Shown piece by piece: positions 1 to 9,153 of a stretch of 64,000 nucleotides of DNA. The notes beneath the pieces are model-generated. The model was not told the origin of the DNA and searched no databases. It saw only the letters and a program-made list of their open reading frames with translations. Location: positions 62,001 to 126,000 of the forward strand of contig CAWAJB010000029.1 in assembly GCA_963782185.1 (NCBI GenBank), written 5' to 3'. Position 1 is the stretch's first letter, and each line of letters starts with the position of its first letter. The position numbers and the translations under genes were made by a program. Source of the DNA: RYN-230 sp963782185 (GTDB taxonomy: Bacteria; Actinomycetota; Actinomycetes; Streptosporangiales; Streptosporangiaceae).

Positions 1-1648
1 GCTGCACTACGAGGTGGACGACGAGCGCCGCAACGTGTTCCTCACCGACGCGGGCGCCCGGATCGCGGAGCAGGCCCTGGGCGGGATCAATCTCTACGCC
101 GAGCAGAACCTGGACGTCCTCACCCAGCTCAACGTCGCGCTGCACGCCCGGGCCCTGCTGCAGCGGGACGTGGACTACATCGTCCGGGACGACCGGATCC
201 ACCTGATCAGTGCCTCACGTGGCCGGGTAGCACGGCGGCAGCGCTGGCCGGACGGCCTGCACGCGGCCGTCGAGGCCAAGGAGGGACTGCGGGCCAGCGA
301 GAGCGGCCAGATCCTGGACAGCATCACGGTTCAGGCCCTGGTCCGGCGCTATCCGGTGGCCTGCGGGATGACCGGTACCGCCGTAGCGGTGGGCGAGCAG
401 CTGCGTGAGTTCTACGGGCTGGAGATCGCGGTCATCCCGCCCAACCTTCCGTGCGTGCGCGAGGACGAGCCGGACCGGCTCTACCGGACCGCCGCGGACA
501 AGGAGGACGCGGTCGTCAGCCAGGTGGCCGACACGCACGCGGCCAGCCGCCCGGTCCTGATCGGCACGCTCGATGTGGCGGAATCCGAGCGGCTCGCCGA
601 GCGGATGGGCCAGGCCGGGCTGTCCTGCGTGGTGCTGAACGCCAAGAACGACGCGCAGGAGGCCGCGATCGTGGCCGAGGCCGGCGCGCTGGGAGCGATC
701 ACGGTTTCCACCCAGATGGCCGGCCGGGGCACCGACATCCGGCTCGGCGGCAGCCACGATTCCGGTATCCCGGGGGGCGGCATCTCAGGCGACGGTACCC
801 CGGGCGACGGGGTCAGCAACCGTCATGACCAGGTGGCCGGGCTGGGTGGCCTCCTGGTGATCGGCATGGGCCGGCACGCCAGCAGCCGGCTCGACGACCA
901 GCTGCGCGGCCGGTCCGGGCGTCAGGGCGACCCGGGCGGCTCGGTGTTCCTCGTCAGCCTGGAGGACGAGCTGATCACCACCTGCGTGCCGGACGCCGCA
1001 CCGGTCCCGGGCGCCGGGCCCGACGGCCAGGTGACCGACCCCCGGGCACAGTGGACGGTCGGCCACGCCCAGCGGGTGGCCGAAGGGGTGCACCTGCAGA
1101 TCCACCGGGACACCTGGCGCTACAACACGCTGCTGGAGGATCAGCGGCGTTCGGTGCTGGAGCACCGCGACGAGCTGCTGCGGACCGACCTCGCGCTGCG
1201 CACGCTGGCCGGGTCTTTCCCGGAACGGGCCGCCGCCCTGCGCGAGTCCGTCCCTGAGGAGGTGCTCGCCGAGGCGGCCCGGCAGATCAGCCTGGCCCAG
1301 CTGGACCACGCCTGGGCCGAGTACCTGGCTCAGGCCGCGGACCTGCGGGAAGGCATCAACCTGCGCGCGCTCGGGCACGGCCCCAGCCCGTTCGGCGGGT
1401 CGCTGAACCCGCTGGAGGAGTACAACCGCGAGATGACCAGGCTGTTCAGCCAGTTCCGTAACGACGTCACCGCGCTGACCGGGCACGCCTTCCAGACCGT
1501 CACGATTACCGCAGACGGGGCGGACCTGGCCGCCGGCGGCCTGGCCCGGCCCAGCGCCACCTGGACCTACGTGGTGCAGGACAACCCGTTCGGGACCGAT
1601 TTCGGCCGCGCGGTCAAGTCGATCAGCCGCCTGCTCGGCCGGCACTGA
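1..1648 (+). CDS. secA2: Accessory preprotein translocase ATPase SecA2 (5' end outside window)
   Basis: The reading frame is open from base 2, so the N-terminus lies upstream. What remains is the C-terminal two thirds of a SecA-family ATPase, which drives export of a subset of proteins through SecYEG at the membrane. Visible family motifs are ACGMTGT near base 360, the helicase motif QMAGRGTDIRL near base 715, and LRGRSGRQGDPG near base 900. The downstream helical part is shorter than in housekeeping SecA and lacks the C-terminal zinc tail, as in actinobacterial SecA2. A glycine/aspartate-rich insertion (bases about 755-825) sits after the RLGG motif. The gene converges on the decarboxylase remnant with 14 bp between stops. 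Family assignment is firm; SecA2 rather than SecA1 rests on the shortened C-terminal half. Confidence 0.88.
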   Translation, partial: LHYEVDDERRNVFLTDAGARIAEQALGGINLYAEQNLDVLTQLNVALHARALLQRDVDYIVRDDRIHLISASRGRVARRQRWPDGLHAAVEAKEGLRASESGQILDSITVQALVRRYPVACGMTGTAVAVGEQLREFYGLEIAVIPPNLPCVREDEPDRLYRTAADKEDAVVSQVADTHAASRPVLIGTLDVAESERLAERMGQAGLSCVVLNAKNDAQEAAIVAEAGALGAITVSTQMAGRGTDIRLGGSHDSGIPGGGISGDGTPGDGVSNRHDQVAGLGGLLVIGMGRHASSRLDDQLRGRSGRQGDPGGSVFLVSLEDELITTCVPDAAPVPGAGPDGQVTDPRAQWTVGHAQRVAEGVHLQIHRDTWRYNTLLEDQRRSVLEHRDELLRTDLALRTLAGSFPERAAALRESVPEEVLAEAARQISLAQLDHAWAEYLAQAADLREGINLRALGHGPSPFGGSLNPLEEYNREMTRLFSQFRNDVTALTGHAFQTVTITADGADLAAGGLARPSATWTYVVQDNPFGTDFGRAVKSISRLLGRH

Positions 1649-1662
1649 TCGGCTGGCGCCGG

Positions 1663-2648
1663 TTAGCCGGCACCGAGCAGCTGTGCGGCCCGGTCGCGCA
1701 CGTCATCGAGCAGCCCGAGGGCCCGGGCGGTGGTCAGGCCCGGGTTCACGATGCAGGCGCGCAGCGCGAACACGCCGTCCACGGTGGTGCCGGCCAGGAA
1801 CGCGAGGCCGCCCAGCTGGACGGACCTGAGCACGGCCTCGTTGTGCCCGTCGAGGCGGGCCGTATCCATCCCGCCAGGCCGGTGCCGGAAGCAGACCACG
1901 CTGAGCCCGCTGGCCAGCAGCTCGAAGTCAGCGGACGCCGCGACGGCGCGGCGCAGTTCGCCGGCGGTGGCGAGGTCAGCGGCGATCAGCCGGCGGTAAC
2001 CGTCGCGGCCCAGGTGACGCAGCTGCATCCAGACCTTCAGGGCCCGGAACGGACGGGTCTGCTCGAGCCCGTACTCGGAGAACCACACCGGGCCGCCCGG
2101 CCCGTCCTCGTCGCCGTCGGTCCGCAGGTACGGGGGGACCAGGCTGAACGTGTCCCGGGCCGCGCCGCCGTCCCGGATCAGCGCCAGGCCGGCATCGACT
2201 GGGGCATACAGCCATTTGTGCGCGTCCACCGCAACGCTGTCCGCCCGGGCCAGGCCGTCCCGGGCCGCCTCGAACCCGCGCCCGCCACGCTGGGGTCCAT
2301 CGCCGCGGCGAGCGACTCGGCCAGCACCCCGAGTGGATGCGGTGGTGAGTTCACCCAGGCCGCGAAGCCGGGATGCCCGTTGCCGAAGGGGTAGGGCGCG
2401 ACGTGCGCCGCGAACTCCGCGAGCACCGCCCCGGCGGGCTCGCCCTGCTCGGCCCACCCGGCGGCGCGCATGGCCTCGACCAGGCGGCGGGGCGGCGGCT
2501 GGTAGGCCGGGCCGCCCGGAAGGGCCGTGAGGTAGTCGGCGACCAGGTCGGCCACCTGATGGCTGACCTGGCGGATCTGTGCCGCGTCCCAGAACGCAGG
2601 CGGCTCCAGGTCCGGCTCCGGCCCTGGCTCCGGGACCGCGGCGGTCAT
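1663..2648 (-). pseudogene. Aromatic-L-amino-acid/glutamate-type PLP decarboxylase, internally deleted
   Basis: Two frames together make the two ends of a group II PLP decarboxylase. The N-terminal part starts at 2648 (residues 1 to about 112, with the family pattern HPGFAAWVNSPPHPLG and AAAMDPSVAG). The C-terminal part has the lysine motif DAHKWLYAP followed by a normal C-terminus ending at 1663. Between them the large PLP-domain segment expected in this family (roughly 170-190 residues, including the cofactor-stacking histidine) is missing and the frame changes at the junction near 2290-2310. The start overlaps the helD stop as ATGA, so it was once the second gene of that operon. A product able to decarboxylate is not expected. 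Confidence 0.82.
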
Positions 2649-5095
2649 GGCCGCGGGGCCAGCCTGCGCAGGACGTCAGGCACCGGGCCCGGGTGGACCA
2701 CGCCGAGCCGCTGGGTGGCCCTGGTCATCGCGACGTAGAGATCGCTCAGGCCGCGCGGGGACTCGCCGAGGATCTGGGCCGGGTCGGCGATCAGCACCGA
2801 GTCGAACTCCAGCCCCTTGGCCTGGCTGACGGTCAGCACGACCACCTGCTCGTCCAGATCCGGGCCATCAATGTCAGCCGGGGCGCCCTCCGGCCGGCGC
2901 CGTCCCGGGCAGCACTGTCCAGGGCAGCACTGTCCAGGGCAGTGCCGTCGGCGGCCGCGCGGCCAGGGCCGTGGCCGTTCAGGCCGGCCCGCAGGGCGGC
3001 GGCCACCGCGTCGCTGACCTCGCCGAGCCGGGCCGGCGGGACCAGCACCGCGACGTTGCCGCCCCCGGCCTCGGCCGCCTCGCGGGCCGCGGCCGCCCCG
3101 ACCCGGGCCGCCAGCTCGCCAGCCGCGACCTCCTCGCGCCACGGCGTTGTCCCCGTCTCCCGCACCGACATGGGCACGTCGAAGTCCGGGTCGATCTTGG
3201 CCAGTACGTCCGCGGCCACGGCCATGATCTCCGCCGGGGTCCGGTAGTTGATCGTGAGCCGGTCGAGCCGCCAGCGGTTGCCCAGGTGCGGGGTCAGCAC
3301 CTGGTCCCAGGACGTCACGCTGGCCGGGTTGGAGGACTGGGCGATGTCGCCGGCGATCGTCATGGACCGGCTCGGGCAGCGGCGCATCAGCATCCGCCAC
3401 GCCATCTCGGACAGCTCCTGGGCCTCGTCCACCACGATGTGCCCGAACGCCCAGGTCCGGTCGGCCGCGGCCCGCTCCGCGGTGGTCAGGTAGCTGAGTT
3501 CCTCGTGCCAGGCCGGCCAGCCGGTCCGCGTTCAGCAGGTCGTAGGCCATCAGGATTTCCGGGTCGTCCTCCAGGTCGCGGGAGACGATGTCCAGCACGC
3601 CCTGGGCGTAGGCGACCTGCTGCTGGCGCTCGAGGCGGGCCCGCCGGCGGGCGGCCCGGTCGTCCTCGCCGAGCAACTCGGCCACCTCATCGAGGAGCGG
3701 CACGTCCGCGGGAGTCCAGCCGCCCTTGGGATCGCGCCGGAGCAGGTCCCGCTCGGCCACCGGCAGCCGCGGCGCGGCCGCGGCCAGCCGCCGCGGCGAG
3801 GCGAACAGGTCATCCAGCAGCCGCTGCGGTGTCAGCACCGGCCACAGCCGGGTGATCGCGGCCCGCACCTGCGGATCCTCGCGCAGTTGCGCGCGGATGT
3901 CCTCGGTATCGTGCGTCCCCAGCACGGTGCTGTCCGCGGCCGGGACCTCCTCGCCGAGGATCTCGGCGACCAGCTTGTCGGTCTCCCGCAGGCCGGCGGT
4001 GAATTTGCTGGTGACCTGCTGGACCAGGGCGTTCATGATCTCCCCGACGAAGACCGGCCGGGCCTGGTTGTGCGGCCGGCGGGATCGGCGGGCGCGTTCC
4101 CGGGCCCGCTGCACGGTCTTGCGGTCCAGCCGCAGGACCTCACGCTCGAAGGTGATCTCCAGCGGCTCGGCGGGAAGTTCCTGCCGGTCGCGCACCGCGG
4201 CGAGCAGCACGCCGGCCATGGCATGCCGTCCCTTGATCTCCGCGGTCTCCGGTGCTTCCGCGCGCCGGGCGCTGATCCCCGGGTACAGGTCGCTGATGGT
4301 CGACATCAGCACCCCGGTCTCGCCCAGTGAGGGCAGCACGTGGCCGATGTAGCGCAGGAAGGTCGGGTTCGGCCCCACGATCAGGACGCCCCGCCGGGAC
4401 AACTGCTCCCGGTAGGTGTACAGCAGGTAGGCGGCCCGGTGCAGGGCCACCGCGGTCTTGCCGGTGCCCGGCGCGCCCTGGACGACCGTCACGCCATTGT
4501 GCGGTGAGCGGATGATCAGGTCCTGCTCGGCCTGGATGGTCTCCACGATGTCCGCCATCCGGCCGGTCCGGGTGGCGGACAGCGCCGCGATCAGGGCGGC
4601 CTCCCCGGTCAGCCCGGCGTGCCCGGCCGGCCCGTCCTGGCTGGCCTGCCCGCCGGGGCCGACGTCGAGGACCTCGTCATCCACGCCGGTCACCGTGCGC
4701 TGGCGGGTCCGGATATGCCGGCGCCGCAGTACGCCCTCGGGAGAGAAAGCGGTCGCGATATAGAAGGGACGGGCCGCGGGTGCCCGCCAGTCCACCAGCA
4801 GCGCCTCGTAATCGGCGGCGTCGTCGAGAATGCCGATGCGGCCTATATAGCGCCGGTCACCCTCGGCCAGGTCCAGCCGGCCAAAGCACAGCCCGTTCTC
4901 GGCCGCGTCGAGCTGGGTGATCCGCTGGGAATACATCTCCACGAACGCATCACGTTCTGACCTGGCGGCGGGCGTCCCGCCGGTCTCCAGCAATACCTTG
5001 GACAACCGGCCTGACGCCCGGTCCCGGAGGTCGTCGAGCCTGCCATAGAGCATGGACACGTAATCCTGCTCATGGTCAGTGTCTCCGTTTGACAA
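2645..5095 (-). pseudogene. helD: HelD-family RNA-polymerase-associated helicase, two compensating frameshifts
   Basis: UvrD/Rep-like superfamily 1 ATPase of the HelD type, known to bind RNA polymerase, recycle stalled complexes and in some actinobacteria protect against rifamycins. It starts with TTG at 5095 behind AAAGGAGG. Walker A GAPGTGKT lies at residues 207-214. The frame runs to about base 3530, then continues in another frame (HIVVDEAQELSEMAW, AGDIAQ, INYRTPAEIM) to about 2900. It then returns to the first frame for the C-terminal motif VSQAKGLEFDSVLI and YVAMTRATQRL, ending at 2645. So one shift lies near 3515-3530 and one near 2880-2905, beside a 15-bp repeat. All motifs survive, so either the gene is recently broken or the assembly has errors. 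Confidence 0.85.
2902..2946. repeat. Three 15-bp tandem units inside helD
   Basis: The unit GTCCAGGGCAGCACT occurs three times with small changes. In the frame that carries the helicase motifs it encodes a repeated Ala-Leu-Asp-Ser-Ala element in the linker before the last helicase motif. The 3' frameshift of helD lies directly next to it, so replication slippage or misassembly here is a plausible cause. Confidence 0.7.
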
Positions 5096-5102
5096 CCGGC
5101 CT

Positions 5103-5110
5103 CCTTTTAC
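5103..5110 (-). promoter_or_regulatory. Strong ribosome-binding site for helD
   Basis: Read on the minus strand, AAAGGAGG precedes a TTG codon by about 4 bases. It supports TTG at 5095 as the helD start although no ATG or GTG is well placed nearby. Confidence 0.6.
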
Positions 5111-5140
5111 ATTACAATGCCGCCCTATTCGGACCCATTA

Positions 5141-5171
5141 AAACCGTCTAGATTAAAACTCTAGGCGGTTT
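5141..5171. promoter_or_regulatory. Inverted repeat upstream of helD (putative operator)
   Basis: AAACCGTCTAG and CTAGGCGGTTT form 11-bp arms with one mismatch around a 9-base AT-rich centre. It sits in an unusually AT-rich patch (about 5105-5175) roughly 45-75 bp before the helD start. It does not look like a GC-rich terminator and lies where a repressor would block the promoter. Regulator unknown. Confidence 0.45.
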
Positions 5172-5233
5172 CCCTTTCTTCCCGATCCCGGGTACCGGCT
5201 TATGGAAAACCCGGTACGGACAGGACCGGGAAC

Positions 5234-5345
5234 TCAGCCCGCTCCCGCGGCCAGCTCCGGCCGGAGCAGATCCATCAGCAGGCCGTCGTGGAACCGTCCG
5301 TCAGGGCCGCGCTCGTATTGCCGCAAGACGCCCACCCGGCGGAAA
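5234..5345 (-). pseudogene. C-terminal fossil of a GNAT acetyltransferase
   Basis: Minus-strand translation from about 5345 to the stop at 5234 gives roughly 36 residues containing KVGFRRVGVLRQYERGPDG followed by RFHDGLLMDLL. This is the typical end of phosphinothricin-acetyltransferase-like GNAT proteins (loop, last strands and catalytic-region tail). No start or upstream GNAT core is found: the sequence before about 5345 does not continue the family. It is best read as the stump of a deleted gene, lying in the otherwise gene-free 395 bp between helD and the polymerase gene (5096-5490), which also holds the helD promoter region. Confidence 0.55.
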
Positions 5346-5490
5346 CCGACCTTCCGCCTGTTCCTCCCGGTACTCGCCGCTGCCTGGCAGTGTGCAGGCG
5401 GCTGCTGACATCTTCCCGCGGCTGCATCCTCCCCGGGCCCGCATTTCCCTCGCCGGCATGGCTCCGGGCTGGGCGGGGAAGGGCGCAGGT

Positions 5491-6534
5491 GTGCGCGACG
5501 AACGGGGGGACAGGGACCACTGGGTGCTGCACGTGGATCTGGACCAGTTCATCGCCGCGGTGGAGGTCCTCCGGCATCCGGAGCTGCAGGGCCGCCCGGT
5601 CGTGGTCGGCGGGGACGGTGACCCGGCCAAACGGGGCGTGGTCAGCACAGCCTCCTACGAGGCGCGCGAGTACGGGGTGCACTCCGGCCTGCCGCTGCGG
5701 ACGGCGGCGCGCCGCTGCCCCGATGCCGTGTTCCTGCCCGTGGACCGGGAGGAGTACGAGGCGGCCTCGGCCGCGGTCATGGCCGCGCTCCGCAGCTTCG
5801 GCGCGGTCACCGAGGTCATGGGCTGGGACGAGGCGTTCGTGGCCGTGGACACCAGCGACCCGGAAGGGTTCGCGCGGCAGATCGCGGCCCGGATCCGCGC
5901 CGAGACCCAGCTCGACGCCACCGTCGGGATCGGGCAGAACAAACTCCAGGCCAAGCTGGCGACCGGCTTCGGCAAGCCGGCGGGCGTGTTCCGGCTGACC
6001 CACGAGACCTGGTTCGACGTCCTGGGCGGCCGCCCCACGGACGCGCTGTGGGGGATCGGGGCCAAGACCGCGCGGAAGCTGGCCGGGCTGGGCATCAGCA
6101 CCGTCCGGGACCTGGCTCTCGCCGATCCCGGCGCGCTGGCCGCCGAGTTCGGGCCGGCGACCGGGCCGTGGCTGGTCCGCCTGGCCCGCGGGGAGGATCA
6201 CTCGCCGGTCACCAGCGCCCCCTATGTGCCCCGGTCCCGGGGCCGGGAGGTCACCTTCCAGGTCGACCTGGACGACTGGGAGCAGGTGCGCGCCGAGGTG
6301 GCCCGGCTGGCGGACCGGGTCACCGCGGACGTGGCCGCGGAGGAGCGGCCGGCGGTCCGGGTGGTGGTCAAGGTCCGCTACGCCCCGTTCTTCACCTCGA
6401 GTCATTCCCGGTCGCTGACCCAGCCGACGGGCGACGGGGACGCCATCCGGGCGGCGGCGCTCGAGGCGCTGGAGCGGTTCACCGACCGCCGCCCGGTCCG
6501 GCTGCTGGGGGTACGGGCCGAGTTCGCCGGCTGA
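5491..6534 (+). CDS. DNA polymerase IV-type Y-family translesion polymerase
   Basis: Error-prone DNA polymerase of the DinB group. Start chosen at GTG 5491 with GGGAAGGG about 7 bases upstream; ATG 5458 and an earlier codon are in frame but add a sequence unlike the family. The palm motif HVDLDQFIAAVE is near residues 12-23, REYGVHSGLPLRTA follows, and the catalytic acidic pair lies in GWDEAF near residue 112. A helix-hairpin-helix segment (WGIGAKTARKLAGLGI) and the little-finger domain follow. Length (about 347 residues) is normal for short actinobacterial DinB paralogues. The C-terminus ends at RLLGVRAEFAG without an obvious beta-clamp motif, so it may be a clamp-independent type; that last point is inference. 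Confidence 0.88.
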   Translation: MRDERGDRDHWVLHVDLDQFIAAVEVLRHPELQGRPVVVGGDGDPAKRGVVSTASYEAREYGVHSGLPLRTAARRCPDAVFLPVDREEYEAASAAVMAALRSFGAVTEVMGWDEAFVAVDTSDPEGFARQIAARIRAETQLDATVGIGQNKLQAKLATGFGKPAGVFRLTHETWFDVLGGRPTDALWGIGAKTARKLAGLGISTVRDLALADPGALAAEFGPATGPWLVRLARGEDHSPVTSAPYVPRSRGREVTFQVDLDDWEQVRAEVARLADRVTADVAAEERPAVRVVVKVRYAPFFTSSHSRSLTQPTGDGDAIRAAALEALERFTDRRPVRLLGVRAEFAG

Positions 6535-6540
6535 GCCGCC

Positions 6541-7065
6541 TCAGCCCTTCCCGCGGCTCCGCGCGGCCAGGATGATCTGGGTAACGTCGTACCGGCTCAG
6601 CCCGAGCTTGCGGGAGATCTCGTCCGGGCGCAGGCCCTGCTGGTTGTACAGGACCGCCAGCCGGCGCTGGGATGCCGTGCCCGGCAGCCGTGGCTCCCGG
6701 GGCGTGGCCGGCCTGCCCTGAGCTGGTGCGCCCCGCGGGGCAGGACCGCGCGCCGCGGGGGCGGCGGGCGGCGCGGGCGCGCGGCGGGTGGTCTCCGGCT
6801 GGCCCGGGGCCGGCTCGCGCTGGCCGAACGTGCCGCGCCGCTGGTCGTGAAACTTACCCCGGGCCAGGTCGGCCTGGGTGTCGTCGTCCAGCAGGAGGTA
6901 CTGCTCGGCCGACTTGTTGACTCCCACGGCCACCATGGTCAGGCCTTTGAGGTTCCTGGCCTGGCACTCGGGCTTCATGCAGTAGTCATACTTACTGGCC
7001 CGTTCGGGATGCAGGTCATCCCCGCAGGTGATACACGTCGCTGGGTTCGATTCAGAGGTAAACAT
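6541..7065 (-). CDS. Zinc-ribbon plus helix-turn-helix protein of unknown function
   Basis: 174 residues. Four cysteines at 11, 14, 29 and 34 (CITC, YDYC, PEC) form a likely zinc-binding finger at the N-terminus. A middle section of about 60 residues rich in Ala, Pro, Arg and Gly looks disordered. The last 45 residues (RRLAVLYNQQGLRPDEISRK then LGLSRYDVTQIIL) form a helix-turn-helix resembling sigma-70 region 4 or resolvase-type DNA-binding domains. This suggests a nucleic-acid-binding regulator. It converges with the polymerase gene (6 bp apart) and diverges from the thioesterase gene. The exact family is not recognised. Confidence 0.75.
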   Translation of the reverse strand: MFTSESNPATCITCGDDLHPERASKYDYCMKPECQARNLKGLTMVAVGVNKSAEQYLLLDDDTQADLARGKFHDQRRGTFGQREPAPGQPETTRRAPAPPAAPAARGPAPRGAPAQGRPATPREPRLPGTASQRRLAVLYNQQGLRPDEISRKLGLSRYDVTQIILAARSRGKG

Positions 7066-7162
7066 CCGTTATCTGAAACCGCGGGCGCGGGCGTGATGTT
7101 CCGCGCCGGCCGGTAGCGTGGGCCAGGATCCGAGGCGGGCGGGCGGGACGGGGAGGACACGC

Positions 7163-7591
7163 GTGACCGACGGTGGCCCGGCGCGGCCGGGAACGGATCG
7201 CGAACTGCTCGCCCTGATGCCGTTCGCGGTGGCGCTGGGCATCGAGCTCGACGCGGCCGCCGCCGGGGAGGTTCGGGGCCACCTGGCCTGGTCACCGCAG
7301 CGGTGCACGGCCGGGGGAATCCTGCACGGCGGCGTGCTGATGGCGCTGGCGGACAGCCTGGGCGGGATCTGCGCGTACCTGAACATGCCGCCGGGCGGGC
7401 GGACCGCCACGATCAGCTCCAGCAGCGTGTTCCTCCGCGGCATCCGGGCCGGGGTGGTCACGGCCGTGGCGCGGCCGCTGCACGCCGGGCGGGCCGTGAT
7501 CGTGGTCCAGACGGACCTGACCGACGACGGCGGCCGTCTCGCGGCACAGGTCACGCAGACGCAGGCGGTCTCGGCCGGGACGCCCGGCTGA
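7163..7591 (+). CDS. PaaI-family hotdog thioesterase
   Basis: About 142 residues with a single hotdog fold. The motif GILHGGVLMALADSLGG (HGG near residue 55) is the family signature, where the conserved glycines and the following Asp shape the acyl-CoA site. These enzymes hydrolyse acyl- or aryl-CoA thioesters in the cytoplasm. Start chosen at GTG 7163 because GGGGAGG lies 6-7 bases before it; an upstream in-frame start would add 15 residues without a ribosome site. It stands alone, converging with the membrane protein gene (2 bp apart), so its substrate cannot be inferred. Confidence 0.85.
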   Translation: MTDGGPARPGTDRELLALMPFAVALGIELDAAAAGEVRGHLAWSPQRCTAGGILHGGVLMALADSLGGICAYLNMPPGGRTATISSSSVFLRGIRAGVVTAVARPLHAGRAVIVVQTDLTDDGGRLAAQVTQTQAVSAGTPG

Positions 7592-7593
7592 CG

Positions 7594-8406
7594 CTAGTCG
7601 GGGTCGGGCTGGCGCCCCACGGCGGCCGCCTGCTTGTCCGGCGGGGAATCCTTCGGCGGATCCGGGCGCAGGCCGGACAGCACGTCCTCGACGCGCATCT
7701 TGAACCGGATGACCGGCTGCCGGACCCGCCGCTCACGCCGGGCGGCCCGGGCCCGCTTGCGCGGCCGGCGCTGATAGCGCCACCGGGCCCACGGCGAGCC
7801 GGGCCGGGCCAGCCGGATCGCGCCCACGATGAGCAGCGGGAACAGGAACAACCCGAACAAGCCGGTCCAGATCTTCCCCTTCAGCAGCGTGATCGCGGCC
7901 AGGGTGAAGGTGACCAGGACGCTCAGCGTGAGGCTGGCGCCCGCTTCCCAGGCGCTCGCGTGCCGGTCGGCAGGGTGCACGACCGACGGGACTATCCCCA
8001 GCAGTAGCAGGACGGTCACGCCCGCGGCCACGAAGACCGCGTCCACGGACAGCCGCCCGTCGCTGGTCCAGTACACGTCGCGCAGGTGCAGGATGAGCGC
8101 GAACTCGTCGAGGACCAGCGCGGCCCCGAGCCCGAAGAGGGCGGCGGCGCCGGACCGCCAGTCCAGCGAGCCGCCCGGGGCCACGATCCCGGTGACGCCG
8201 CCGACCAGCATGAACACGACCCCGAACACCATGTGGTGCACATGGAGGCTACCGGGAGTGACGTTGCCGGGCCACCAGCGGACCTGCGCGCGGATCAGCC
8301 GCACCGAGAGCCGGATGAAGCCGAACCCGGCCACGAACGCGCAGAAGAAGCAGAACAGCGGCAGCCGCCCCGTCTGCACGATATTGGTACTGAACCAGCT
8401 GGACAT
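7594..8406 (-). CDS. Polytopic membrane protein of unknown function
   Basis: 270 residues with about six hydrophobic segments (near 15-33, 58-77, 86-106, 120-142, 158-177 and 181-200), followed by a long basic and charged cytoplasmic tail (205-270). Two features stand out: a histidine cluster LHVHHM at 54-59 at the start of a membrane segment and LDEFALILHLRD at 99-110, which together could bind a metal or haem-like ligand. No family is recognised. It is divergent from the next gene across a 234-bp gap (8407-8640) in which no strong promoter or repeat was identified. Confidence 0.75.
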   Translation of the reverse strand: MSSWFSTNIVQTGRLPLFCFFCAFVAGFGFIRLSVRLIRAQVRWWPGNVTPGSLHVHHMVFGVVFMLVGGVTGIVAPGGSLDWRSGAAALFGLGAALVLDEFALILHLRDVYWTSDGRLSVDAVFVAAGVTVLLLLGIVPSVVHPADRHASAWEAGASLTLSVLVTFTLAAITLLKGKIWTGLFGLFLFPLLIVGAIRLARPGSPWARWRYQRRPRKRARAARRERRVRQPVIRFKMRVEDVLSGLRPDPPKDSPPDKQAAAVGRQPDPD

Positions 8407-8640
8407 GTTGCCCCCACCAGCCGGGCCGTCGTTGGGTTAGCGCACTGCATGATAGTCAGCCGCGGCGCTCGCGCACGCTGCTTTCAGCCTGCTCAGCCAC
8501 GGCGCCCGGTAAACACCCTCCCGTGGCCCTGAAGGGTCACCCGGTGAGCAGAGGCCTGAGCCGTTGGCCTGCGGAATGACAAGCCAGCGACCGGATAAAA
8601 AAGGTTGGCGCGGGACCGGCTGAGGCTGGACACTAGTCCT

Positions 8641-9117
8641 ATGCGTGGTCGTCTGAAAGCCATGCTGGACGCGGCGGGCTGGTCAGTGGGTCTGGCGGCC
8701 GCGCTGTTCGCGTTTGCCCTGCTGTTCGTGATACTCGACTTCCAGGCACCCGAAATCGTCCTCTGGACAGGACACCATGTGGTCGTTCCCGAGCAGCACG
8801 GCCTCGCGACGTTCCGGTGGCAGGGCCAGTCCTACACGGTCGCCGTGCCCGGACTTGGGTCCGCCAAGGCGGTGGACATCTACTTCAATCCCGGCGATCC
8901 CTCGGCCGCGATGGCCGACAACGTGCCGGACAGAGTGTTCGTCGGCCTGATGGTTGGTGTGCCGGTGATCGCCGGGGTGGCCGTGCTCGTGGCTGGCCTG
9001 ACCCGCAAGTGGCGGTGGGGCCGCCGCCAGGCTCGCCAGGCCTCGTCCTACGGGAGCGGCCTGGACCCGGACTTCGTCGCCAGGCAGCTGAAGGCGTATC
9101 GGGGCGATAAGAAGTGA
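8641..9117 (+). CDS. Small two-pass membrane protein, unknown function
   Basis: About 158 residues from ATG 8641; an upstream TTG at 8605 is in frame but its extra residues are not hydrophobic or conserved-looking. There are membrane segments near residues 14-34 and 101-121, with about 65 residues between them that are probably outside the cell. The tail is basic and ends in LDPDFVARQLKAYRGDKK. The layout resembles small actinobacterial envelope proteins. No enzymatic motif is visible and its function is unknown. Confidence 0.65.
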   Translation: MRGRLKAMLDAAGWSVGLAAALFAFALLFVILDFQAPEIVLWTGHHVVVPEQHGLATFRWQGQSYTVAVPGLGSAKAVDIYFNPGDPSAAMADNVPDRVFVGLMVGVPVIAGVAVLVAGLTRKWRWGRRQARQASSYGSGLDPDFVARQLKAYRGDKK

Positions 9118-9153
9118 GGCACTCTCCGCGCGGGCCGCGGGGAGCGTCGCTGC

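Noticed and set aside
2645..5095. Programmed ribosomal frameshifting in helD
   Set aside because: No slippery heptamer with downstream pseudoknot was seen and two opposite shifts would be needed.
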